A stretch of DNA of 6,825 bases from Gammaproteobacteria bacterium (GCA_005877965.1 VBNP01000172.1:1-6825); one strand, 5' to 3'; positions 1-6,634 are shown, numbered from the stretch's first letter. A program made the numbers and translations. The notes: generated by a model from the letters alone, not told the origin.

Positions 1-1506
1 CTCAAGCGCGTCGATCAGGTGACCAGCGAGGACGTGTTCGAAGGCCTGATGAACGCCTACGCGCGCGCCTTCGATCCGCATTCGAGCTACTTCTCACCGC
101 GCAGCTCCGAGGAGTACCGCATCCAGATGAGCCTCAACTACGAGGGCATCGGCGCCTCGCTCCAGGTGGTGGACGACTACGTCACCATCATGAACGTGCT
201 CGAAGGCGGCCCGGCGGCGGTAGCCGGCACGCTCAGCACCAACGACCGCATCATCGGTGTCGGTCAGGGGCATGAGGGTCCGTTCACCGACGTCATCGGC
301 TGGCGGCTGGATGACGTGGTGCAGCTGATCCGCGGCAAGGCCGGCACGTTGGTGCGCCTGCAGGTGCTGCCGGCCGGCGCCGCCCCCGGCAGCCCGGAAA
401 AGGTCATGGAGTTCGTGCGCAACAAGGTGACGCTCGAAGCGCAGGCGGCGCACAAGGAAGTGAAGACCGTGGCGCGCAACGGCCGCACGCTCAAGATCGG
501 CGTGATCACGGTGCCCGGGTTCTACCAGGACATAGCCGCGCAGAACGCCGGCGACGAGAACTACCGCAGCACCACACATGATGTGTTGAAACTGCTGCGC
601 GAGCTCAAGAGCGAGAACGTCGATGGCCTGGTCCTCGACCTGCGCGGTGACGGTGGCGGCTATCTCCCCGAGGCCACCGCGCTCACGGGACTTTTCATCA
701 ATCACGGGCCGGTGGTGCAGCTGCGCGATACCGCCGGCAGGCTCGAGGTGCTGGACGACCCGGAGCCCGCACCGGCCTACGATGGTCCGCTCGCGGTGCT
801 GGTCGACCGCCTGAGCGCGTCGGCCTCGGAGATCTTCGCCGGCGCGATCCAGGACTATCACCGCGGCGTGATCCTCGGGCAGACCACCTTCGGCAAAGGC
901 ACGGTGCAGAACCTGGTGCCCCTCGATCGCTGGTCGCCGAAACCGGTGAACGGACAGCTGACCGTGACCATCGGCAAGTTCTACCGGGTGACGGGCGAGA
1001 GCACCCAGCACCGCGGTGTGGAGCCTGACGTGCCGCTCGCCTCGCCCTTGGACACCAAGGAGATCGGCGAGAGCGCGCTGGAGTCCGCCCTGCCCTGGGA
1101 TCGCATCGCCGGCGTCCCCTTCAGGATGAGTGCCGGCACGGCTGCGGCACCACCGGTGGCGGCACTGGCGACGGAGGAGGACGCGCGCGCGCAGCACGAT
1201 CCGGACTACCGCTGGCTGGTGTCGGACATCGCCGCCATCGGCTCGGTGCGCGGGCAGCACAGTGTGTCGCTCAACCTCAAGGCGCGCCGCGAAGAGCGCG
1301 CCCGGATCGAGAGCGAGCGGCTGGCGCGGGAGAACAGCCGGCGGGCGGCGAAAAATCTGCCGCCGCTGAAGAGCGTCGAGGAGCTCGATAAGTCCAAGGA
1401 CGAGGCCGCCGACGTGGTGCTCGAGCAGGCGACCCAGGTCATGGCCGACATGGTGACCGGGGCACACCCGCAGCAGCCACCGCAGAAGACCGCGCGCGCC
1501 AGTTAG
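1..1506 (+). CDS. prc: Tail-specific (carboxy-terminal processing) protease Prc/Tsp, 5' end outside window
   Basis: Periplasmic S41-family serine protease. Known relatives degrade proteins from the C-terminus and trim envelope proteins such as penicillin-binding protein 3. The frame is open from base 1 (LKRVDQ, then a GTG at 19), and that opening matches the interior of Prc, so the signal peptide and N-terminal domain are missing only because the window starts late. Numbering from the GTG: the DPHSSYFSPR segment is at 19-28. A PDZ domain runs about 37-120 (EGIGASLQ to the IRGKAGT loop). The protease core runs about 158-340, with the LDLRGDGGG strand-loop. The Ser/Lys catalytic pair is S268 in the SASASEIF motif (codon 820-822) and K293 in TFGKGTVQ, 25 residues apart as in E. 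coli Tsp; D279 also fits. The charged C-terminal region from about 345 (ESALPWDRI, then a Lys/Glu-rich helix) matches the Prc-specific C-terminal domain and separates it from short CtpA-type proteases. It ends with TAG and converges on the next gene. No lesion is seen. Confidence 0.96.
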   Translation, partial: LKRVDQVTSEDVFEGLMNAYARAFDPHSSYFSPRSSEEYRIQMSLNYEGIGASLQVVDDYVTIMNVLEGGPAAVAGTLSTNDRIIGVGQGHEGPFTDVIGWRLDDVVQLIRGKAGTLVRLQVLPAGAAPGSPEKVMEFVRNKVTLEAQAAHKEVKTVARNGRTLKIGVITVPGFYQDIAAQNAGDENYRSTTHDVLKLLRELKSENVDGLVLDLRGDGGGYLPEATALTGLFINHGPVVQLRDTAGRLEVLDDPEPAPAYDGPLAVLVDRLSASASEIFAGAIQDYHRGVILGQTTFGKGTVQNLVPLDRWSPKPVNGQLTVTIGKFYRVTGESTQHRGVEPDVPLASPLDTKEIGESALESALPWDRIAGVPFRMSAGTAAAPPVAALATEEDARAQHDPDYRWLVSDIAAIGSVRGQHSVSLNLKARREERARIESERLARENSRRAAKNLPPLKSVEELDKSKDEAADVVLEQATQVMADMVTGAHPQQPPQKTARAS

Positions 1507-1522
1507 CCGCGGCGCCGCGCCG

Positions 1523-1541
1523 GCGACGGCGCTGCCGTCGC
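1523..1541. terminator. GC-rich hairpin between convergent genes, probable bidirectional terminator
   Basis: A perfect 8-bp inverted repeat, GCGACGGC and GCCGTCGC, is separated by a 3-base loop (GCT). It sits 17 bases after the prc stop and 14 bases beyond the stop of the convergent coiled-coil gene. The position suits a terminator for both transcripts. There is no T-tract on either side, so it is not a classical intrinsic terminator. It may need Rho or act only as a 3'-end stabilising stem. Confidence 0.5.
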
Positions 1542-1554
1542 GGTGAGCGGACTC

Positions 1555-2619
1555 TCAGCGCAGCAGGATCCGGAACAGGTCCCAGGTGTCTTCGGCGAGC
1601 ACGTTCGGCAGCCGCGTGGCGTCGGCACCGGGCGTCGCCCCCGGCAGCACGTCGTCTTCGGTAAAGGCGAGTGAGTTCGCCGCCGGCGAGGTGTCGGCCT
1701 CGCCGCGGTAGCGCGCCACGCGCTGCAGCCTCTCGCTGCGGGCCTTGATCTCCTCGGAAATACCGGCGGGAGCGCTGAGCAGCTGGTGCGCGCGCGCGAT
1801 GTGCCCCATCAACAGCACGCATTCCCGGGGGGAGCCGTAGTCGTCGGGGGTCTCACGGCGGGCGGTCGCTTCGCGCGCCAGCGTGAGCATCGGGGTCTTG
1901 AGTGGCGCCAGGCGCAGGCACAGCACTTCCGCAAAGGCGATCGCGGCGAGATTGATCGCCCGCCGGGCCGGCAGCGACAGGCCCTGAAACTCGGGCGTGC
2001 CCTCGGCGGCGATTCCCTCGACGCCGAGCTGCGCCTGGCCGAGGGCGACGCCGGCGCTGAGCACCGCCGCCTCGGCGACGGCGATGCGCTGCTGCAGCGC
2101 GCGGCGCTTGAAGTAGTGCCAGAGGCGGGTGAGCGCCGCCCGCTGCTTTTCCAGTTCCGCGAGCTGCGCCGTGGCCTGCTCATGCAGCCCCTGGGCCACG
2201 CGCAACTGGCTCTCGCCGGTCTCACGGCGGGCGAACTGGCCCCGATTGTGCTGGGCGAGGCGCGCGCGTCGCTCGCGCTCTTCCTGTTGCCGCACGAGAT
2301 CGGCGATGAATTGGCTGATGAGCTCACGGCCCGACTGCCACAAGCGGCGCAGCTGATAGAACACCAGCGCCGGGTAGGCGGTCTCGGCGGCGCCCAGGCG
2401 CCCCTCGAGCGCGGCGAGCATCTCCTGCACGCGCTGGGTGGCCGCCTCCTGCTGCTTGATGAGGTCCTTGAGGCGGAAGGTCTCCTCCTGCAGCCCGCCG
2501 TAGGCCTTCTTGAGCTCGGCGCGGTTGCGAAACAGCGCCAGCACCCGGTGATCCTCATCGGGTGAGCCATCCGGGCGGAGGCTGAGTTTGAGAAACCCGA
2601 GTTGACGCAGCGCCTTCAT
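1555..2619 (-). CDS. Hypothetical coiled-coil protein (354 aa)
   Basis: I do not recognise a family. The protein is almost wholly helical and rich in Gln, Glu, Arg, Ala and Leu. Two stretches look like coiled coil: about 31-80 (FRNRAELKKAYGG onward) and about 98-205, which includes the charged segment RQQEERERRARLAQ at 110-123. A hydrophobic-aromatic patch, PALVFYQLRRLW, lies between them at 83-94. A second helical block (about 215-305) follows, then a low-complexity acidic linker and a short hydrophobic tail, DTWDLFRILLR (344-354). There is no signal peptide or membrane segment, so it is probably cytoplasmic. The pentapeptide ARRET occurs twice (130-134 and 253-257). The ATG lies 28 bases after the DUF1249 stop on the same strand, suggesting one transcript. 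It has no good Shine-Dalgarno: the purine run AGAGGGGG is about 21 bases upstream. A GTG at residue 26 (base 2544) has GAGG 8 bases before it and is a possible alternative start. Codon use is like its neighbours and the frame is intact. A structural or scaffolding role is only a guess. Confidence 0.78.
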   Translation of the reverse strand: MKALRQLGFLKLSLRPDGSPDEDHRVLALFRNRAELKKAYGGLQEETFRLKDLIKQQEAATQRVQEMLAALEGRLGAAETAYPALVFYQLRRLWQSGRELISQFIADLVRQQEERERRARLAQHNRGQFARRETGESQLRVAQGLHEQATAQLAELEKQRAALTRLWHYFKRRALQQRIAVAEAAVLSAGVALGQAQLGVEGIAAEGTPEFQGLSLPARRAINLAAIAFAEVLCLRLAPLKTPMLTLAREATARRETPDDYGSPRECVLLMGHIARAHQLLSAPAGISEEIKARSERLQRVARYRGEADTSPAANSLAFTEDDVLPGATPGADATRLPNVLAEDTWDLFRILLR

Positions 2620-2647
2620 GAGAAATGCGGCGGCCGACCGCCCCCTC

Positions 2648-3145
2648 TCATGCGCCGGCTTCGGGTTCCGTGCTGGATGAGAAGCGATGACCTCGCTCCA
2701 CGCAGTATTCCAGCCACTTATTTAACATCATGTTCCGCGCCCAACGCTGATCCAGTTCACGCTCCGCGTGGGTGCGCAGCGCCTTCAGGAGCGGCTGACT
2801 GTGAACCACCGCCCATTGTCGCGCCTCGACCAGGTGCGCGTCGTGGTAGATACGCACCTGCATGTCGGGGTACGACAGGCAGGCGCGCGCATCGGGCAGC
2901 AGATAGGTCAAATTCACGGTGCTGGTGTAAGGGGAGCGGTCGGTCACGGTGAGAACGAGGTCACAATCACCGCGCACGGCGGACCGATAGCGGCCGGCAA
3001 GGGCCGTCAGCTTTCCGGCCAGCCAGCCGAATCGTATGAAGTTGCTCTCATACAGTCCCATGAGCGCGACAAAGCTGCGCGGCCGCGCGCGCCACGAAAC
3101 CGGGGTCTGTGTGTCAGTGAGCAGCACGCGCCGACTATAACGCAC
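2648..3145 (-). CDS. DUF1249 family protein (YqiB-like), 165 aa
   Basis: A small cytoplasmic protein of unknown function, in the family typified by E. coli YqiB. The match rests on three blocks: FVALMGLYESNFIRFGWL (25-42), corresponding to the family's N-terminal MxLxExNF region; the core around YTSTVNL (73-79) running to MQVRIYHDAHLVEA (95-108), with the signature YHDA; and the C-terminal NKWLEYCVERGH (142-153). Length is slightly above the usual 140-150 because of extra residues at both ends. The start is GTG at 3145, supported by AGGG 8 bases upstream. An in-frame GTG at residue 7 and an ATG at residue 29 are weaker choices, the latter because it would remove conserved sequence. In other gammaproteobacteria the gene often sits beside cpdA or nudF. 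Here it lies between ppsR (130 bp upstream) and the coiled-coil gene (28 bp downstream), with which it probably shares a transcript. No function can be assigned. Confidence 0.88.
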   Translation of the reverse strand: MRYSRRVLLTDTQTPVSWRARPRSFVALMGLYESNFIRFGWLAGKLTALAGRYRSAVRGDCDLVLTVTDRSPYTSTVNLTYLLPDARACLSYPDMQVRIYHDAHLVEARQWAVVHSQPLLKALRTHAERELDQRWARNMMLNKWLEYCVERGHRFSSSTEPEAGA

Positions 3146-3261
3146 GCGGCTCGCCCTGCAAGCCGATCACGGCGCGAATTTATCGCCGCCGGCGCCCCGC
3201 TCACCGCTTGCAATTTTCGTGCGACCTGAGCGCGCACGCGCGAGTCGTGCAACAATATGCA

Positions 3262-3274
3262 GCTCGCGGCGAGC
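3262..3274 (-). terminator. Short hairpin just after ppsR stop, weak terminator candidate
   Basis: GCTCG and CGAGC form a 5-bp GC stem around a 3-base loop, beginning two bases after the ppsR stop codon. On the minus strand it is followed by a T-enriched but interrupted stretch (TGCATATTGTTG). The stem is short, so termination may be partial. The rest of the 3146-3275 spacer holds two small AT-rich pockets, one with GATAAA at 3184-3179 that could be a -10 for the DUF1249 gene. I found no matching -35 at proper spacing. Confidence 0.28.
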
Positions 3275-3275
3275 G

Positions 3276-4097
3276 CTACGGGCGCAGACGCCGCTCGATG
3301 CCGCTGGTGTTCAGAATCCGGCTGGCGATCTCCTCGATGGAGCACTCGGTGGTATCGAGCCACGGCAGCGCGTAGCGCGCGAACAGCGCCTCCGCGGTGC
3401 GCAGTTCGTACTGCACCTGCTGCTGCGAGGCGTAGCGACTCTCCGGGCGGCGTTCGGTGCGGATCTGCTGCAGCCGCTCCGATTTGATGGTCAGCGCATA
3501 GAGCTTCGAGCGGAAATGTTCCAGCCGCGCCGGCAGCCGGCCGGCTTCGAGATCATCCTCGGTGAGCGGATAGTTGGCGGCGAACACCCCGTATTGCAAC
3601 GCCAGGTACAGGCAGGTGGGAGTCTTGCCGACCCGCGATACCCCGATCAGCACCACATCCGCGAGCGCGTAGTCGCCGCCGCTGCCGTCGTCGTTGGCGA
3701 GTGCGAAGTTGGTGGCGTTGATGCGCGTGGTGTAAGCGGCGAGATCGGCCATGCCGTGCGCACGGCCGGCGCGGTGCGTCGAGCGCGTGTTGAGCTCGCG
3801 CTCGAGCGGACCGACAAACGTCGAGAACAGATCCAGGAACAGCGCATTCGCCGTCACGACGATCTCGCGCAGCTCGTCCTGCACCAGGGTGCTGAACACG
3901 ATCGGCCGCAGGCCCTCCTCCTCGGCCGCGCGGTTGATGCGCCGCACGGCGTCCTGCGCCTTGTCAAGGCTCGACACAAATGGCAAAGTCACCGGGCGAA
4001 ATTCCTGTCCCTCGAACTGCGTCATGAGACTGTGGCCCAGTGTTTCCGCAGTCACGCCCGTCTGGTCCGAGACGAAAAATACCGTTCGACGGCTCAC
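3276..4097 (-). CDS. ppsR: PpsR, PEP synthase regulatory kinase/phosphorylase (DUF299)
   Basis: A bifunctional cytoplasmic regulator. In the characterised family it inactivates PEP synthase by ADP-dependent phosphorylation of a threonine next to the catalytic histidine, and reactivates it by phosphate-dependent dephosphorylation that yields pyrophosphate. Numbering from the GTG at 4097 (273 aa, against 277 in E. coli): FFVSDQTGVTAETLGHSL at the N-terminus matches the family opening, with Gln where many members have Gly. HRAGRAHGM (108-116) holds the conserved His-Gly. The P-loop GVSRVGKT is at 152-159, followed by PTCLYLALQYG and ANYPL. ERRPESRYAS (215-224) and the SIEEIA end (253-258) are also family blocks. 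The frame stays open upstream to a TTG at 4166, but those 23 residues have no counterpart I recall, so GTG at 4097 is preferred. It has no strong Shine-Dalgarno. Divergent from ppsA, its target, which makes the assignment firm. Confidence 0.94.
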   Translation of the reverse strand: MSRRTVFFVSDQTGVTAETLGHSLMTQFEGQEFRPVTLPFVSSLDKAQDAVRRINRAAEEEGLRPIVFSTLVQDELREIVVTANALFLDLFSTFVGPLERELNTRSTHRAGRAHGMADLAAYTTRINATNFALANDDGSGGDYALADVVLIGVSRVGKTPTCLYLALQYGVFAANYPLTEDDLEAGRLPARLEHFRSKLYALTIKSERLQQIRTERRPESRYASQQQVQYELRTAEALFARYALPWLDTTECSIEEIASRILNTSGIERRLRP

Positions 4098-4118
4098 GGC
4101 GCGGGTGTACTCATCAAG

Positions 4119-4133
4119 GCTGGTGCGACCAGC
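4119..4133. promoter_or_regulatory. Inverted repeat, possible operator
   Basis: GCTGGT-GCG-ACCAGC is a perfect 6-bp inverted repeat with a 3-base centre, 22 bases upstream of the ppsR GTG start and 70 upstream of ppsA. Its form would fit a dimeric regulator site, or a small hairpin in the ppsR leader. It is short enough to arise by chance in GC-rich DNA. Confidence 0.3.
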
Positions 4134-4156
4134 GAACAGTGTTTCACCCGCCGCAC

Positions 4157-4172
4157 GCGCTAGCAAGCGCTA
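4157..4172. repeat. GCGCTA direct repeat with 10-bp period
   Basis: GCGCTA occurs at 4157-4162 and 4167-4172, one helical turn apart, and the first copy overlaps the palindrome GCTAGC. It lies about 30 bases upstream of the ppsA start, where an activator or the -10 region would be expected. It is suggestive only. Confidence 0.25.
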
Positions 4173-4191
4173 AGCCGTTGCGTTGACCCTC

Positions 4192-4196
4192 AGGAG
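4192..4196 (+). promoter_or_regulatory. Ribosome binding site fixing the TTG start of ppsA
   Basis: AGGAG is followed by a 6-base spacer (CCGTCC) and then TTG at 4203. This is the only good Shine-Dalgarno in the intergenic region. It supports a TTG start, giving MKTYVIPFEQ, which aligns with the usual PpsA N-terminus. Confidence 0.8.
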
Positions 4197-4202
4197 CCGT
4201 CC

Positions 4203-6524
4203 TTGAAAACCTACGTCATCCCGTTCGAGCAGCTGGCGATGCGCGACCTCGAGACCGTCGGCGGCAAGAACGCCTCGCTCGGGGAAATGATCGGCGCGCT
4301 CGCCGGGCTGGGCGTACAGGTGCCCGGCGGCTTCGCCACCACCGCGCACGCCTATCGCGAGTTCCTCGAACAGGGTGGGCTGGCGGCGCGCATCCGCGGC
4401 GAGCTTGCCGCCCTCGACGTCGATGACGTGACGCGGCTCGCCGCGAGCGGAGCGCGCATCCGGCAGTGGATTCTCGCGACACCCCTGCCGCCCGCCCTGA
4501 CGGCGGCGGTGAGCGCGCAGCTGCAGCGCATGAGCGCGGGCGCCGATCTGGCGGTGGCGGTACGCTCCTCGGCGACCGCCGAGGATCTGCCCGAGGCCTC
4601 GTTCGCCGGCCAGCAGGAGAGCTTTCTCAACGTGCGGGGCGAGGCTGCCGTGCTCCAGGCGATGCACGAGGTGTTTGCCTCGCTGTTCAACGACCGGGCG
4701 ATCTCCTATCGCGTGCACCAGGGGTTCGATCACGCCGCGGTGGCATTGTCGGCCGGCGTGCAGCACATGGTGAGGAGCGACCTGGGCGCGAGCGGGGTGA
4801 TGTTCACGCTCGACACCGACTCGGGCTTTCGCGACGTGGTGTTCATCACCGCCTCGTGGGGACTGGGTGAGACCGTGGTGCAGGGCGCCGTCAACCCGGA
4901 TGAGTTCTACGTCTACAAACCCGCACTGCGCGCCGGCAAGCTCGCGATCCTGCGCCGCAACCTCGGCGGCAAGGCGGTGAAGATGGTGTACGCGCCGGGA
5001 GCTTCCGCCGAGCGCGTGCAGACGGTTGCGGTGCCGCCGGCGGACCGGCGCCGCTTCTGCCTGAGCGACGCCGATATCGTGACGCTGGCGCGCCAGGCGC
5101 TGCTCATCGAAGAGCACTACGGCCGGCCGATGGACATCGAGTGGGCGCGCGACGGAGCCTCGGGTGCGATCTTCATCCTGCAGGCGCGGCCCGAGACGGT
5201 GCAGAGCCGCGCCGGCCGCACCATTCAGCGCTACTCCCTTAAGGGAGCCGCGCGCGTCATCCGTGATGCGAGCGAAATGGCGCGCGTGCAGAACGGCGAA
5301 GTGCTGGTCGCCGACATGACCGATCCGGACTGGGAGCCGGTCATGAAGCGCGCCGCCGCGATCGTCACCAACCGCGGCGGCCGCACCTGTCACGCCGCCA
5401 TCATCGCGCGCGAGCTGGGGATCCCCGCGGTGGTGGGCTGCGGCGATGCCACGCTTCGCATCCGCGAGGGACAGGAGGTGACCGTGTCGTGCGCCGAGGG
5501 CGACACCGGCCACGTGTACGAGGGGCTGTTGCAGTTCGAACGCAAGCAGATCGAGCTCGAGGCGCTGCCGAAGATCCCCGTCAAGATCATGATGAACGTC
5601 GGCAACCCCGAGCGCGCCTTCGATTTCGCCAACATCCCGCACCGCGGCGTGGGGCTCGCCCGGCTCGAGTTCATCATCAACCGCATGATCGGCGTGCATC
5701 CGCGGGCGCTGCTCGAGTTCGACCGCCTGGACGGGGAGCTGCAGGAGCAGATCCGCGCGCAGATGGCCGGCTATTCCACCCCCGTAGGCTTCTACGTGGA
5801 GAAGCTCGCCGAGGGGATCGCGCAGATCGCCGCGGCGTTCGCGCCCGAGCCCGTCATCGTGCGGCTCTCCGACTTCAAGTCCAACGAGTACGCCAACCTC
5901 ATCGGCGGCAGCCGCTACGAGCCGCAGGAGGAGAACCCGATGCTGGGCTTCCGCGGCGCCGCGCGCTATGTCGACGAGACCTTCCGCCCCTGCTTCGAGC
6001 TCGAGTGCCAGGCGCTCAAGCGGGTGCGCGAGACCATGGGCCTCACCAACGTGCAGGTCATGGTGCCGTTCGTGAGGAGCGTCGCGGAAGCGCGCCAGGT
6101 CACGGCACTGCTGGCGCAGAACGGCCTGCAACGCGGCGCGCACGGACTCAAGGTGATCATGATGTGCGAGCTGCCGACCAACGCGCTGCTCGCCGAACAG
6201 TACCTCGAGCACTTCGACGGCATGTCCATCGGCTCGAACGACATGACGCAGCTCACCCTGGGACTGGACCGCGACTCGGCCATCATGGCGGGCCACTTCG
6301 ACGAGCGTGACGAAGCGGTGCGCAAGCTTCTGTCGATGGCGATCGCCGCCTGCCGCAAACACGGCAAGTACGTCGGCATCTGCGGCCAGGGTCCATCGGA
6401 TCACCCCGACCTCGCGCGCTGGCTGCTCGATCAGGGGATCGAGAGCATGTCGCTCAACCCCGATACGGTGGTGGAGACCTGGCTGTTCCTCGCGCAGCCC
6501 CCCGCGGGCGGCCCGGCCTCCTGA
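4203..6524 (+). CDS. ppsA: Phosphoenolpyruvate synthase (pyruvate, water dikinase)
   Basis: Converts pyruvate, ATP and water to phosphoenolpyruvate, AMP and phosphate, the first step of gluconeogenesis from pyruvate or lactate; cytoplasmic. The N-terminal ATP-binding domain runs about 10-335: VGGKNASLGEM at 19-29, AVRSSATAEDLPEASFAGQQ at 119-138, GRPMDIEWA at 307-315, QARPETV at 327-333. The phosphohistidine domain carries DMTDPDWEPVMKRA (371-384) and RGGRTCHAAIIARELG (391-406). H397 is the catalytic histidine and T395 the threonine that PpsR is known to modify. The C-terminal PEP/pyruvate barrel (about 458-765) has RLSDFKSNEYANL, ENPMLGFRG, SIGSNDMTQL and the catalytic C727 in GICGQGPSDHPD. 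Length is 773 against 792 in E. coli. Compared with that sequence from memory, about 18 residues including the conserved EGRAIG...IGAG stretch are absent between RYSLK (343-347) and ARVIRD (350-355). The start is TTG with a good AGGAG. I see no terminator after the stop. Confidence 0.97.
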   Translation: MKTYVIPFEQLAMRDLETVGGKNASLGEMIGALAGLGVQVPGGFATTAHAYREFLEQGGLAARIRGELAALDVDDVTRLAASGARIRQWILATPLPPALTAAVSAQLQRMSAGADLAVAVRSSATAEDLPEASFAGQQESFLNVRGEAAVLQAMHEVFASLFNDRAISYRVHQGFDHAAVALSAGVQHMVRSDLGASGVMFTLDTDSGFRDVVFITASWGLGETVVQGAVNPDEFYVYKPALRAGKLAILRRNLGGKAVKMVYAPGASAERVQTVAVPPADRRRFCLSDADIVTLARQALLIEEHYGRPMDIEWARDGASGAIFILQARPETVQSRAGRTIQRYSLKGAARVIRDASEMARVQNGEVLVADMTDPDWEPVMKRAAAIVTNRGGRTCHAAIIARELGIPAVVGCGDATLRIREGQEVTVSCAEGDTGHVYEGLLQFERKQIELEALPKIPVKIMMNVGNPERAFDFANIPHRGVGLARLEFIINRMIGVHPRALLEFDRLDGELQEQIRAQMAGYSTPVGFYVEKLAEGIAQIAAAFAPEPVIVRLSDFKSNEYANLIGGSRYEPQEENPMLGFRGAARYVDETFRPCFELECQALKRVRETMGLTNVQVMVPFVRSVAEARQVTALLAQNGLQRGAHGLKVIMMCELPTNALLAEQYLEHFDGMSIGSNDMTQLTLGLDRDSAIMAGHFDERDEAVRKLLSMAIAACRKHGKYVGICGQGPSDHPDLARWLLDQGIESMSLNPDTVVETWLFLAQPPAGGPAS
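5234..5247. repeat. Perfect 14-bp palindrome inside ppsA at the missing linker
   Basis: CTCCCTTAAGGGAG is a perfect palindrome spanning codons 344-349 of ppsA. It falls exactly where the protein departs from the family by an apparent in-frame deletion of about 18 residues. The central TTAA is unusual for this GC-rich gene. It could be a deletion scar, a protein-binding site or a chance result of the join. Confidence 0.75.
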
Positions 6525-6634
6525 CACCCGCTCATCCGGCAGATCGAGCAGTTGCATTCGCTCAGCGTGAGGCGCGCCGGCGCATCCACCTCGAAGGCAA
6601 CCGCGCCGCAATGGCGGCCGCCGCGATGTATCAC
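6525..6634 (-). pseudogene. Remnant of a GFA-family (CENP-V/GFA domain, zinc-binding) gene
   Basis: Read on the minus strand from a GTG at 6634, the frame gives HRGGRHCGAVAFEVDAPA and then LSECNCSICRMSG. This closely resembles the N-terminal third of glutathione-dependent formaldehyde-activating-type proteins (usual pattern HxGxCHCGAVRFEV ... CNCSICRKxG). Two lesions are visible. The first zinc-ligand Cys of the GxCHCG motif is Arg (CGC at 6616-6614, one transition from TGC). Homology also stops after about 36 residues, where the frame runs into the 3' end of ppsA on the opposite strand and reaches a stop at 6431. The family is usually about 110-140 residues, so at least two thirds, including the second CxxC, is gone. 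It starts 13 bases after the orn stop on the same strand, so it was probably the second gene of an orn transcript. The chimeric 67-codon frame could still be translated, but a working enzyme is very unlikely. Confidence 0.72.

Larger units (their letters stand above)
4098..4202. promoter_or_regulatory. Divergent ppsR/ppsA intergenic control region
   Basis: About 105 bp separate the GTG of ppsR from the TTG of ppsA, so both promoters must lie here or overlap the coding starts. I could not identify a convincing -35/-10 pair for either direction. The best guess toward ppsR is TTGCTA (4166-4161) with a 17-base spacer to AACACT, which is a poor -10. The region contains one inverted repeat and one direct repeat, listed separately. 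In E. coli ppsA is activated by Cra, but I see no good Cra palindrome here. Confidence 0.6.

Noticed and set aside
94..1467. 457-codon open frame antisense to prc
   Set aside because: Same composition effect. The sense strand carries an unambiguous protease with intact catalytic residues.
1786..2565. 259-codon plus-strand frame opposite the coiled-coil gene
   Set aside because: The sense gene is unrecognised, so I compared both. The minus-strand frame has coherent heptad-like helices, ends just beyond the convergent hairpin and follows DUF1249 in operon fashion. The plus-strand frame looks like a composition shadow.
3229..3244. GCGCGCACGCGCGAG run between ppsR and the DUF1249 gene as a hairpin
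   Set aside because: The stem closes with only a 2-base loop and simple GC alternation, which is not distinguishable from base composition.
4134..4145. GAACAGTGTTTC as a possible Cra-like operator
   Set aside because: The two halves are not good inverted repeats and do not match the Cra consensus as I know it.
3219..4163. 314-codon plus-strand frame opposite ppsR
   Set aside because: It lies wholly over a certain ppsR gene and has no recognisable motif.
4098..4166. Longer PpsR start at TTG 4166 (23 extra residues)
   Set aside because: The extra residues have no counterpart in recalled homologues, TTG is the rarer start, and it would leave only 36 bp for both promoters.
4170..6611. 813-codon open frame antisense to ppsA, longer than ppsA itself
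   Set aside because: It is rich in His, Arg, Ala, Gly and Leu, shows no recognisable family and mirrors the codons of a certain gene. High GC removes stop codons from the opposite strand.
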